Shown in pieces: positions 56,919-64,000 of a stretch of DNA of 64,000 nt. Position 1 is the first letter of the stretch. Each line of letters starts with the position of its first letter. The notes beneath the pieces were generated by a model. The model saw nothing but the letters and a program-made list of their open reading frames with translations, had not been told where the DNA came from and ran no database searches. Source of the stretch: Actinomycetota bacterium. GTDB lineage: Bacteria > Actinomycetota > Thermoleophilia > Solirubrobacterales > JACPNS01. The stretch covers positions 153,704 to 217,703 of the forward strand of contig JACQZY010000007.1 of assembly GCA_016213645.1 (NCBI GenBank). The letters are read 5' to 3'. The position numbers and the translations under genes were made by a program.

Positions 56919-57177
56919 GTGATCGATGCTCGTGAAACTCTCTGATTCGGAATTCTTCGGCTTCGCGCACGGACGGCACGCGAGGACCGCGCACGAAAAA
57001 AACACGTCCAAGCCTGCTTCGCCGGGACGCGCCGTGCGACGCAAGGAGGATAGACGAGAACGCGCCGAACCTTCCGAGGGAGGCTTTAAACCTGCAATTT
57101 GCGGGGATTCAGACACGCGCGTAATCCGATTTACAACGCTCCGCCGACCCCTCGACATATACTGCCGCGAAGAAATG

Positions 57178-57338
57178 CCTGCCGAATCAACGGTCCGCCA
57201 GGGCCGCTGAGCGGGGAAACCAAAGCGAAGCCCTCCACACGGACCGGCTTCGCGGGGGCGAATCGGACAAGGCCACGCGGCCGGCGTCCGTAGCGCTGCT
57301 CTTCAGCGCGAGTCCGTCAGCTAACCCCGTAGGCCCGC
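57178..57338 (+). ncRNA. Cyclic di-AMP riboswitch (ydaO/yuaA type)
   Basis: The 219-bp leader before the M23 peptidase gene shows the hallmarks of this riboswitch. GCCGAATC near 57181 is followed by GCCGCTGAGCGGGGAAACC (57213-57231). The 3' element CGAGTCCGTCAGCTAACC and CCGTAGGC (57310-57334) closely resembles the leaders of actinobacterial rpf and cell-wall hydrolase genes. Binding of cyclic di-AMP is known to switch such leaders off, so peptidase expression would fall when the nucleotide is high. The boundaries are approximate. A covariance-model search would settle the call. Confidence 0.85.
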
Positions 57339-57377
57339 ACCGTAAGCAAAGAAGAGAAAGGCAAACGCACGATCGCG

Positions 57378-58682
57378 ATGGCCGTTCGCACGACCAAGTT
57401 CAGACTGCCGCAGGTTTTCCTGCGTGGCGGGTCCAGCACTCTCTTTGCCGCGATCGCCACTTTCTTTACCGCGATCGCCACGTTGATCGCGTTTGCCGCG
57501 CCGGCTTCGGCAGCCGACGGCGCAGCCGGCCAGAACGGCGCCACCTACATGGTGATCACGCCGAAGATCGCCAAGATTGAATGTCGCCGCGCCTGCGCGC
57601 GCAAGCGAAGCATTCGGGCGGGTAGCCTGCTGAGGGTCACCGGAGAGAATCTTTCGGCGGTCGGCCAGGTGGTGTTTCTCGGTTCCACCGGCGACGCCGA
57701 CGACACGATCGCGACGGTGATCAAAACCGGCGGCAAATCGCTGCTGCTGCATGTGCCACCCGACGCGTCCACGGGACCACTGGTGGCGATTGGCGCCAAC
57801 GGAGCGCGTTCCAAGCCGAGCGCACCGGTGGCCGTGCGGCCGGCGCCCCCGGTGATCGGCACGCCGGACCTCACACCGCTGGCCGGTTTTCAGGGTCCCG
57901 CGGGCGTCACGCTGGACACCGGCACCAGCACTCCGCGCGTGGTCTTCTTCGGCGCCAAGCAGCTTGTGCGCTTTTCGCTTCGATTGGGCGGCGCCTCGGC
58001 AAGCGCGATCGTTACGCTGATTCGCCCCGGCACAGGCGAGATAATCGCGAGCTGGAACGTCGCGGTGCCGGACGGGCAAGTCGTCTCCGTCGACTGGAAC
58101 GGCATGGCCGGAGCGCTCCCCGCCACCGCGGGGCGCTACGCGTTTCGCGTCGCGATGGACTTCGGCACCGCGCCCACGCAGGACGCGGCCGGCGCCCCGA
58201 CCACCGCCGCCGCCACGCCGGCCGCTTCTTTCTCGCTGAGTCCCAGCGACACGCGCGACGCATTCGACCTTTACGGCTACGTCTTTCCGGTGCGAGGCAA
58301 GCACAACTTCGGCCAGTTCGCCGCCTCCTTCGGGGGCGGCCGCGGCCATCAGGGCCAAGACATCCTGGCCGCCTGCAACGCCAAGCTCGTGGCGGCACGC
58401 GGCGGCACCGTGATCGAGAGCCGCTCGCACTCGGCGGCCGGCAACTTCATCGTGATCCGCCCGGATTTCGGCGGTGGCGACAACGCCTATATGCACCTGA
58501 TCTCACCTTCGCCGTTCAAGCCCGGCGACCACGTTTACACGGGTCAGACGATCGGCAATGTCGGACAGACCGGCCATGCCAGCGCCTGCCACCTGCACTT
58601 CGAGCAGTGGACCGGAGAAATCTGGCGTACGCGGCCGGTCGATCCGTTGCCCGAGTTGCTGGCCTGGGACCAGGTCAGCTGA
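57378..58682 (+). CDS. Secreted M23-family peptidase (peptidoglycan endopeptidase-like)
   Basis: A 434-residue exported protein. A signal peptide ends near residue 45 (AAPASAA). An IPT/TIG-like beta domain follows (about 55-155), then a second beta domain (about 165-265). A C-terminal M23 domain (about 290-430) contains GRGHQGQDI with the zinc-binding histidine and aspartate, YMHL, and HLHFEQW with the last zinc histidine. M23 enzymes cut peptidoglycan cross-bridges. The gene sits under a c-di-AMP riboswitch, which fits a role in wall remodelling. The start is the ATG at 57378, although its GAGAAAGG lies rather far upstream. A strong hairpin follows the stop. Confidence 0.92.
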   Translation: MAVRTTKFRLPQVFLRGGSSTLFAAIATFFTAIATLIAFAAPASAADGAAGQNGATYMVITPKIAKIECRRACARKRSIRAGSLLRVTGENLSAVGQVVFLGSTGDADDTIATVIKTGGKSLLLHVPPDASTGPLVAIGANGARSKPSAPVAVRPAPPVIGTPDLTPLAGFQGPAGVTLDTGTSTPRVVFFGAKQLVRFSLRLGGASASAIVTLIRPGTGEIIASWNVAVPDGQVVSVDWNGMAGALPATAGRYAFRVAMDFGTAPTQDAAGAPTTAAATPAASFSLSPSDTRDAFDLYGYVFPVRGKHNFGQFAASFGGGRGHQGQDILAACNAKLVAARGGTVIESRSHSAAGNFIVIRPDFGGGDNAYMHLISPSPFKPGDHVYTGQTIGNVGQTGHASACHLHFEQWTGEIWRTRPVDPLPELLAWDQVS

Positions 58683-58708
58683 CCGGAGCGCGTCGGCCCG
58701 CGCTCCGG
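58683..58708. terminator. Bidirectional terminator hairpin
   Basis: CCGGAGCGCG (58683-58692) and CGCGCTCCGG (58699-58708) form a perfect 10-bp stem with a 6-nt loop. It starts one base after the M23 peptidase stop and ends two bases before the end of the convergent gene at 58710. Confidence 0.75.
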
Positions 58709-58709
58709 A

Positions 58710-59183
58710 CTACGCCGAAAGCTTGCCCTTGATCATCCCGTCCAGCCGGTCCAACGACTGGCGAATATGACGCGCCAGCGCGCGGTGCGTGACAAGTCGC
58801 ATCGCCAGTCCGCGCAGCGGGCCGGCCGGCTCCTGCTCGGATTCGATGCGCACGCGCGTGCCCGCGCCTTCGGGGATCAGATGCACGGTGATCACGGTGC
58901 TGCGGTCAAATCGCGGCATGTGGTTGATCGCGGGGTGTTCCTCGGTGTGCGTCCAAGCGATCTGGCGAGCCGGTTCGTATGCCGTGACCTCTTGCTCCAC
59001 TCCGTTGCAGAAGCGGTGATAGCGGCCCCGCACAACCTGTTTGCGCCCGAGGCCTTCGCCCTCCACAACCTCAATGTGAGTGGCGAACGACAACCAGCGC
59101 GCCAGGCAATTGGCGTTGTCAACGAACATCCATACCTGTTCGCTTCTGGCTTCGATGTAGCGCTCGCCTGATGCCTCGATCAA
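58710..59183 (-). CDS. SRPBCC/START-fold ligand-binding protein
   Basis: A 157-residue protein of the polyketide cyclase/dehydrase superfamily. The N-terminal GERYIEARSEQVWMFVDNANCLARW and the middle RGRYHRFCNGVEQEVTAYEPARQIAW, followed by GTRVRIESEQEPAGPLRG, match the helix-grip layout. These proteins enclose a hydrophobic ligand, and no catalytic residues can be named. It converges on the M23 peptidase gene and shares its terminator. Confidence 0.82.
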   Translation of the reverse strand: MIEASGERYIEARSEQVWMFVDNANCLARWLSFATHIEVVEGEGLGRKQVVRGRYHRFCNGVEQEVTAYEPARQIAWTHTEEHPAINHMPRFDRSTVITVHLIPEGAGTRVRIESEQEPAGPLRGLAMRLVTHRALARHIRQSLDRLDGMIKGKLSA

Positions 59184-59316
59184 ATCGACTCCTCGTGATC
59201 CCAGGTTAGACGCGGCAGACCCCGGTAGTCGCCGTCAGAAATATTGTGCTTTTGCTGCGCCGTTCCCGTCGGCCTCGCGGCGACGTGCCTGATCGCCGTC
59301 TTTCCGCCGTCACCGT

Positions 59317-59994
59317 ATGATCGCTGCGATGCGGCATAAAACCTTCGAGCTGCGATTGCTGCTGGCCCTCGGCCTGCTCGCCACCGCCGCGGCGGCGCTC
59401 TGGCTTGCGCGCGGCGGCGGCCGGAGCGAAGAGCGGGTTTCGGCCGTACCGGTCAATCCAACCGCGCAAGATCTGCGCGCGATCGGATTTCGCGAAGAAC
59501 ACGACGGCCGATTCTCGCCGCATGGCTTCGGTTTGACGTTCAGTTACCCGGACGACGATTACGAGCTGCTGGCCTCGATCCCCGAACACGGCGAGCACGA
59601 CGTGGCAGTCGATATCACCGAAAGACGCAGACACTTCGTCTTCGCCGAAGTCGCGACCGGCGGCAACGCCGGTACGCGAACGTTGCCACTCATGCGTGTC
59701 GCGCGCATCACCTACTCGAAGCCGTTCACCGCTGAGCGGCTCACCGACTTCGCCGCGCGACTCAAGCACGGCGGTACATCGACGGGCCCGAAGCAGCGAT
59801 TCAAGCCGTCGAAAATCGACGGCCGGCCGGCTCTTATTGCTGCCCTCAAGCTCGCGAACGGCACCGGTCACGCCATTTACGTGGCCTCCGGCGGCCGACT
59901 CTTTCAGATCATCACTTACTCCGCCGACGGCGATCGAACTCGCGAATCGCGCGTATTTCGATCGCTGATATCGACAGCGCGATTCGACGACTGA
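59317..59994 (+). CDS. Membrane-anchored protein of unknown function
   Basis: A 225-residue protein with an N-terminal hydrophobic segment (about 11-30), probably an uncleaved anchor or signal, and an extracellular domain. Phrases such as GFGLTFSYPDDDYELL and GRPALIAALKLANGTGHAIYVASGGRLFQIITYSADG resemble PsbP/LpqN-type lipoprotein domains in style, but I cannot assign a family. Either the ATG at 59317 or the one at 59329 may be the start. It converges on the GGDEF gene at 60015, and a GC-rich inverted repeat (60002-60023) lies between them. Confidence 0.7.
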   Translation: MIAAMRHKTFELRLLLALGLLATAAAALWLARGGGRSEERVSAVPVNPTAQDLRAIGFREEHDGRFSPHGFGLTFSYPDDDYELLASIPEHGEHDVAVDITERRRHFVFAEVATGGNAGTRTLPLMRVARITYSKPFTAERLTDFAARLKHGGTSTGPKQRFKPSKIDGRPALIAALKLANGTGHAIYVASGGRLFQIITYSADGDRTRESRVFRSLISTARFDD

Positions 59995-60014
59995 TCAAGG
60001 AGCCGCCGGTTCGT

Positions 60015-61334
60015 TCAGGCGGCGGCCGCGGCGGCCGCCGCGGTAGCTCTCTTGACGCGATACATAGCCGCGTCGGCGCGTTCAATCAGGTCGTCCATGC
60101 TTTTGTCGGACGCATCAAATTCCGCCACACCAATGCTCAGTCCGACGGAATCGGTGAGGCCCTGCGTGGCGAACTCGGCGAGCTGGCCGCGAATCCCTTC
60201 GAGATCGCATGCCTTCGTTTCTGGACAGACCACGGCGAACTCATCTCCACCGATACGCGCGACCATGTCCGTGTCGCGCATACGCTGGTCGAGCCGCTCG
60301 GCGACCTCGCGCAGCACCTGATCCCCGGCAGCATGACCCTTGACGTCGTTGACCTGCTTAAAGCCGTCGAGGTCGATCAACAACAACCCCAGCGAGCGGC
60401 CGTATCGCTCTGCGCGGCGCCACTCGAAGTCGAGTCTTCGCTCAAACGCCTTGCGATTCGAGATGCCCGTGAGCGCATCGAACATCGCGTCCTCTTCGGC
60501 CAGACGGCGGCGGCGCATCTCACGCAGCAGCATCGTGCCCGCGATCGCAAGCAGAAACACGAGCAAAGCCAGCGCCCAGCGCATCCAGGCCGGGACGTAT
60601 TCAACAATTCGCGTGATCACCAGTCCCGCACGCACACCTGCGGGTCCGGCGTTCTTTTTCCCGGAGTTGGTACCGGTGGAGTTGGAGGGCTTGGCCGCAT
60701 CCGAGTTGAGCAGCGCCAATGTGGCGTTGGTGCGCGCGGCCAAATCGTCGGCGCCGGCGCTGAGAGAGTCGCTTTTGCCGGACGAGCGGCGCTTACCGGA
60801 ATTGTCCTTACCGCCGGGCGTCTGGTCACCGATCGCGGGACCGGCGTCGCCGGGGATCGGATTGTCAGTCACCGTGCCAGGATTTGAATCGGCGGGCGCC
60901 GAACCGGACTCGGGCTGCTGAGTAGACGGCGCGCCGGGGGCGATCGGAGTGAGGTTGCCGGAGCCCTCGCCCGCGCCGGTGGGCCCGGTGGCGCCGGTGG
61001 AGCCGCCGCCCGTTGAGCCGGTCGAGCCCGTGCCACCAGTGGAGCCGGTGTCGCCGGATGAGCCGCCGCCGGTAGAACCGGTGCCGCCGCTCGAACCGCC
61101 GCCGGTGGAATCAGTAACGCCAGTGGCGTCGTCTGACGACGCGCCCGTCTCGATCGAGGTTTCGTCGGCCGCGTAAGAGGCCGCTTCAGGTGCAACGCTT
61201 GAATCGACTGCCGACTCCACGGCGGCGGGCTGATCCACCGCGGACGCGACGTCGGCCGACCCCGTCGCCGGAAACACCAGCAACGCGCCGAACACCATCA
61301 AAATCGCAATTCTCATTCGATGACGCGCGATCAT
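60015..61334 (-). CDS. Diguanylate cyclase with a long Gly/Ser/Thr-rich extracellular region
   Basis: A 439-residue protein. A signal or anchor helix at about 9-27 is followed by about 220 extracellular residues that are low complexity. This part contains a run of GSTGG-like units (about 75-120), a Pro/Ser/Asn-rich part and a basic patch (GKRRSSGKSD). One membrane helix (about 250-270) leads to a cytoplasmic GGDEF domain with MFDALTGISNRKAF and the active motif RIGGDEFAV. It should make cyclic di-GMP. The poly-alanine C-terminus is unusual. The ATG at 61334 was chosen because AAAGGGTGGAA precedes it. No folded sensor domain is seen, so the extracellular part may sense wall or surface contact. 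Confidence 0.88.
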   Translation of the reverse strand: MIARHRMRIAILMVFGALLVFPATGSADVASAVDQPAAVESAVDSSVAPEAASYAADETSIETGASSDDATGVTDSTGGGSSGGTGSTGGGSSGDTGSTGGTGSTGSTGGGSTGATGPTGAGEGSGNLTPIAPGAPSTQQPESGSAPADSNPGTVTDNPIPGDAGPAIGDQTPGGKDNSGKRRSSGKSDSLSAGADDLAARTNATLALLNSDAAKPSNSTGTNSGKKNAGPAGVRAGLVITRIVEYVPAWMRWALALLVFLLAIAGTMLLREMRRRRLAEEDAMFDALTGISNRKAFERRLDFEWRRAERYGRSLGLLLIDLDGFKQVNDVKGHAAGDQVLREVAERLDQRMRDTDMVARIGGDEFAVVCPETKACDLEGIRGQLAEFATQGLTDSVGLSIGVAEFDASDKSMDDLIERADAAMYRVKRATAAAAAAAA

Positions 61335-61590
61335 CGTTCCACCCTTTCCCGTCGTCGCACGCGGAGTGACGAAACGGGTCGATATTGGTAAAACACTTGC
61401 CTTTCAAACCACCGGTGAGACCGCATTGCATGCGGAATCAAGCCGGATCGCGCCGTGTCTTGGCTATCGACGGGATGCCCGATCGCTTGAGGACTTCTAC
61501 CTGTTTTTCGTAATACGTACGTCCAATTTGCGGACTCGAACACGGTAATTTCGAATCTCCGTCCAGGCCGGCACACCGAAGGAGCCCTCC

Positions 61591-62340
61591 ATGCCACTCG
61601 TCATCACAGAAGACCGCGGCGCCATTCGCCACGTCGTTCTCAACCGCCCCGACAAGCGCAACGCCTTCAACTTCGACCTCGTGCGCGCCACGGGAGAGGC
61701 GCTGACCGCGGCGGCGGCGGACCCGGCCGTGCGCTGTGTAGTGATTCGCGGCGAGGGCGCGGTCTTCTCGTCGGGGATGGACGTGAAAGAGCTGGCGTCG
61801 CTGTCCGGTGTGCCTGAACGCCTGCGCGAGTTTCGCCGCGAGTGCATCCTCGCCTGGAACCTGGCAGAAGAGATGACCAAGCCCACGATCGCGCAGATCC
61901 ACGGCGCCTGTTTCGGCGGGGCGTTCGAACTGGCGCTCGCCTGCGACTTGCGCGTGGTGGCGGATGACGCGCGGCTGAGCATCCCCGAAGTTCGGCTTGG
62001 CCTGGTGCCCGACGTCGGCGGTTCGTCAAGACTGCCGGCGATCGTGGGCCTGGGTCGCGCCAAAGAGCTGATCATGACCGGCCGCGAGTTTGACGCCGAC
62101 GAGGCCTACCGCAACGGCTTCGCCAACCGGATCTCTCCGGCGTCGGAGCTGGACGAGACAACCCAGCAACTGGTCGACGAACTGCTGCTCGCGCTGCCGG
62201 TGCCGCAGGGCTTGGCCAAGCGGATTATGGACGCCTCTGCGCGTCCGGCACTTTCCACCACCCTGGAGCTTGAGGTAACCGCGCAGGAGGTTTGCGTGGC
62301 GTCGATGAGTGCGGCGATGCGCGCTGCCACGGAGGCATAA
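61591..62340 (+). CDS. Enoyl-CoA hydratase/isomerase family protein
   Basis: A 249-residue crotonase-fold protein. Both usual glutamates are present (GGAFELALACD and SIPEVRLGLVPDVGGSSRL), together with SSGMDVKELASLSG for the oxyanion hole. AAGGAG is placed well before the ATG at 61591. It is separate from the catabolic operon at 4549-10973 and only moderately similar to the hydratase there, so the substrate probably differs. Confidence 0.9.
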   Translation: MPLVITEDRGAIRHVVLNRPDKRNAFNFDLVRATGEALTAAAADPAVRCVVIRGEGAVFSSGMDVKELASLSGVPERLREFRRECILAWNLAEEMTKPTIAQIHGACFGGAFELALACDLRVVADDARLSIPEVRLGLVPDVGGSSRLPAIVGLGRAKELIMTGREFDADEAYRNGFANRISPASELDETTQQLVDELLLALPVPQGLAKRIMDASARPALSTTLELEVTAQEVCVASMSAAMRAATEA

Positions 62341-62384
62341 GGCCGCCGCATCGCATTGCGGCCGTGCGGAGCCGTGAGCCTTGG

Positions 62385-62645
62385 TTACGACCGAGTGCCC
62401 GATCCGAAACGAGCCAGCACAAACATCAGCACCGCCCCACCGATCACCGGCAGCGCCGAAACCGCGCCGGCCCCGGAGACCAACCACACCAAGCCAGACA
62501 GCACCAAACCGGCCGCGCAGATCCATCCGGCCAGCAGCAGAAACGAGGCGACCGCCTGCTGCGGCGTCTTCGGCACAAGGCGCTGCGTCGGCTCGCTTAC
62601 GTGGCGGGCCGCCGCCCCTCTGAAGATTTCGTAGAAGATCCCCAT
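62385..62645 (-). CDS. Small two-helix membrane protein (86 aa)
   Basis: An 86-residue protein with a cytoplasmic N-terminus (about 30 residues) and two hydrophobic helices (about 33-57 and 59-78). It has no recognised domain. It starts 14 bp after the small gene at 62660-62827 and is likely co-transcribed with it. Confidence 0.65.
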   Translation of the reverse strand: MGIFYEIFRGAAARHVSEPTQRLVPKTPQQAVASFLLLAGWICAAGLVLSGLVWLVSGAGAVSALPVIGGAVLMFVLARFGSGTRS

Positions 62646-62659
62646 CGTTGCGCGTCGAT

Positions 62660-62827
62660 TCAGCGAACCGGCACGAAGCGCTCGTCGGCCGTCGCGCGCA
62701 GTTGAGCCACATCTGCCGCGCGCGTGCGCGACAGCGGCACCATCTCGGCGATCGCGGCCAGTCCGCCGGGCTGACCGGTCGAGGCTTCGCTGGGCGGCGG
62801 GACGGAAGGCTGCGGCTGCGCACTCAT
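62660..62827 (-). CDS. Small protein of unknown function (55 aa)
   Basis: A 55-residue frame from ATG 62827. The N-terminus is Pro/Gln/Ser-rich, and the rest is a probable amphipathic helical part (LAAIAEMVPLSRTRAADVAQLRAT). It is directly upstream of the two-helix membrane protein in the same direction. There is no strong ribosome-binding site, so this is a moderate call based on frame, codon use and spacing. Confidence 0.5.
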   Translation of the reverse strand: MSAQPQPSVPPPSEASTGQPGGLAAIAEMVPLSRTRAADVAQLRATADERFVPVR

Positions 62828-62923
62828 CGCACTAATGGCAGTCGGCAGGCGTGGCGGAGGGCTTAAACGCAGAGTCGGAGCCGCAACGGGGATTCGCGAA
62901 CGGTTGTGACCGAATCGCCGTCG

Positions 62924-63358
62924 TCAGCGTTCGGACGTGCGAATTACATTGATTCCTTCGGCGATCGCGCAATTGGCAAGCGCGTCGTCCCAGGCGATCA
63001 TCGCAACATCCAACGTGGCGCCCCGGATCGCAACGGCGGATCCAAGCTGCATTGCGTCATATCCACGCAACGCGTGGACCCTGGCCAGTTCCGCCGCGGA
63101 CGCAACCACGTCCTCGCTCGCCTCCACGATTGAGAGTTCTTTCCACAACTTCGAAAACGACGATCGCACCGCGACCTCCTGCGCCTCCGTCATCCGGCCT
63201 CCGCGAACGGCAGCCGCAAGAGCCGCAGACATTTCCACATACGCCAGACGAGAAGCGAATTTCTGCCGGAAATCCTGCCAGAGCCCTCGCGTCCAATCCG
63301 ACCCCGGCTCGTCGATCACGAGCTTGACAAGCGCTGAAGTGTCAAAGAAGAGCTTCAG
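62924..63358 (-). CDS. vapC: VapC-like PIN-domain ribonuclease toxin
   Basis: A 144-residue PIN-domain protein, probably a tRNA- or rRNA-cutting toxin. The acidic active-site residues are in KLFFDTSALV (position 6), LAYVEMSAAL, LRGYDAMQLGSA and AWDDALANC. The first aspartate lies upstream of any ATG, GTG or TTG in frame, so translation must start earlier. The only sensible place is a CTG at 63358 that overlaps the antitoxin stop as CTGA, the same geometry as ATGA or GTGA couplings. Starting at the GTG at 63319 would delete the catalytic aspartate. The gene is coupled to vapB. Confidence 0.85.
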   Translation of the reverse strand: MKLFFDTSALVKLVIDEPGSDWTRGLWQDFRQKFASRLAYVEMSAALAAAVRGGRMTEAQEVAVRSSFSKLWKELSIVEASEDVVASAAELARVHALRGYDAMQLGSAVAIRGATLDVAMIAWDDALANCAIAEGINVIRTSER

Positions 63359-63639
63359 CGCCGATGCTCTCGAACAAGATCCGAGACGGTGGCACCCCCG
63401 TCGAGCTTGATCGGCGGCGACAAAGTGTGTGGATTGGGACTTGCCTCACGCAGCATTCCCGTTCGGCGCAGCCGCTCAATCGGGTCGTTTTGATCCACCG
63501 GCACGATGCGCGCAACCGGCCGGCCATGGAGCGTGACGGAGATTTCATCGCCGGTTTCCGTGAGCTGTTTGATCAGCTCGCTGGTGCGATTGTGCAGTTC
63601 GCGGAGCCCCACGGAGAAGGTGCGTGCGTGTAGCGCCAT
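63355..63639 (-). CDS. vapB: VapB-like antitoxin (Phd/YefM-type)
   Basis: A 94-residue antitoxin. The N-terminal part, SVGLRELHNRTSELIKQLTETGDEISVTLHGRPVARIVP, is the Phd/YefM DNA-binding fold that in such pairs represses its own operon. The C-terminal part (IERLRRTGMLREA onwards) would wrap around the toxin. The ATG at 63639 sits inside a perfect inverted repeat and just after a TATAAT box, so the mRNA is probably leaderless. The stop overlaps the toxin start by 4 bp. Confidence 0.88.
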   Translation of the reverse strand: MALHARTFSVGLRELHNRTSELIKQLTETGDEISVTLHGRPVARIVPVDQNDPIERLRRTGMLREASPNPHTLSPPIKLDGGATVSDLVREHRR

Positions 63640-63660
63640 TTCTGCATTATAGGCGCTACA
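63629..63660. promoter_or_regulatory. Operator over the vapB start codon
   Basis: TGTAGCGCC (63629-63637) and GGCGCTACA (63652-63660) are perfect 9-bp arms separated by 14 bp that hold the -10 box and the vapB start. This is a likely autoregulation site of the toxin-antitoxin complex. Confidence 0.75.
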
Positions 63661-63673
63661 ACGATGTTGTGAA
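63646..63673 (-). promoter_or_regulatory. vapBC promoter, probably leaderless
   Basis: On the minus strand a TTCACA is followed after 16 bp by a perfect TATAAT (63651 down to 63646). The vapB ATG begins 6 nt downstream of the -10 box, where transcription should start, so the message would carry no 5' leader. Confidence 0.7.
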
Positions 63674-63685
63674 GTCGCACGAAAG

Positions 63686-64000
63686 TGGAGACGGCGGGAA
63701 TTGAACCCGCGTCCGCGACCGCGTGAGATAGAGCGTCTACGAGCGTGTCCGGCGTTCTGGATCTCGTCCCGCGATAGCCAGGCCGGCCGGGTCACGCGGG
63801 ACCAGTCTCTGTGAAAGTCCCCACCGAACCAGAGACGCATTCGGCGGGCAAGCCCGTTGGCTGATACCGGTGCTCCGCCCCACGGGCCGAGGGAGGGCCG
63901 ATAGCTCATCTAATTACTTAGACGAGCGCGTACTCGTGAGAGTCCGCATTTATGGTTTTGCCAGGTGTTTTACGAGGCCTCCCGGCAACCTCGGCTCGCA
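63686..64000 (-). ncRNA. ssrA: tmRNA, 3' portion (5' end beyond the window)
   Basis: The minus strand ends with a tRNA-like T arm and acceptor (GCGGGTTCAATTCCCGC followed by CGTCTCCA), the 3' end typical of tmRNA, with CCA not encoded. Further 5' lies the tag frame after CCATAAAT: GCG GAC TCT CAC GAG TAC GCG CTC GTC TAA (63947 down to 63918), encoding ADSHEYALV. The pseudoknot region lies between. tmRNA rescues stalled ribosomes together with SmpB. The 5' half of the acceptor stem is outside the window. Confidence 0.93.

Noticed and set aside
55996..56994. A 332-residue frame joining the rplM region to rpsI
   Set aside because: Only the last 149 residues are S9. The upstream part is an out-of-frame reading of rplM.

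Overview
This is a 64 kb stretch of GC-rich chromosome. The gene order rplM-rpsI-glmM-glmS-acpS-nnr-alr, the actinobacterial-style c-di-AMP riboswitch ahead of a cell-wall peptidase, the A2-type caa3 oxidase set and the frequent GTG/TTG starts point to an actinobacterium, most likely the class Thermoleophilia (Solirubrobacterales-like). That placement is inferred from gene content and style; no search was run.

Layout. 1-4287: the end of a secreted metallophosphoesterase, tRNA-Arg(UCU), a TetR regulator divergent from a PduO-type adenosyltransferase, an OsmC protein, a CoA-pyrophosphatase Nudix enzyme, a tiny zinc-ribbon protein and a Rossmann-like protein. 4343-10973: three palindromic repeats, then a beta-oxidation/phenylacetate-type operon (3-oxoadipyl-CoA-type thiolase, acyl-CoA dehydrogenase, enoyl-CoA hydratase, PaaH-type dehydrogenase, aldehyde dehydrogenase). 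11036-14375: a MacB-type ABC pair. 14391-21231: a second ABC set whose ATPase has lost most catalytic residues. It is followed by a polyprenyl synthase and a geranylgeranyl-reductase-like flavoprotein fused to a degenerate polyprenyl-synthase domain. 21264-26787: aconitase, a repeat-rich control region, a Pro/Trp/Gln-rich low-complexity protein and thioredoxin reductase. 26845-38257: a flippase-like membrane protein and a respiratory island. 38488-46986: a glycosyltransferase, a lipoprotein, a double-GGDEF membrane protein and a drug-type ABC-2 exporter. 46993-56918: housekeeping genes (infA, HIT, CCA-adding family, alr, nnr, acpS, glmS, glmM, rpsI, rplM). 57178-64000: a c-di-AMP riboswitch with an M23 peptidase, small enzymes, a GGDEF protein, an enoyl-CoA hydratase, a VapBC toxin-antitoxin pair and the 3' part of tmRNA.

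The most striking item is in the respiratory island. A complete caa3-type oxidase (33909-37710, all copper and heme ligands present) sits beside a second subunit II/subunit I pair (28091-30720). That pair keeps the fold but has lost the CuA ligands, two of the three CuB histidines, the heme a3 histidine, the cross-linking tyrosine and the K-channel lysine. It is followed closely by the heme A biosynthesis genes ctaA and ctaB and by small membrane peptides. I propose it as a non-catalytic heme-copper-oxidase paralogue with an assembly, heme-handling or electron-transfer role.

The second candidate system is the ABC/isoprenoid operon at 14391-21231, where two pseudo-enzyme-like parts (a degenerate ATPase and a degenerate prenyl synthase domain) are kept beside intact partners. 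Smaller points of interest are the vapBC operon with an apparent CTG start, a leaderless promoter and an operator over the vapB start; the tmRNA tag ending in ALV; and several perfect palindromes and tandem repeats in regulatory gaps.
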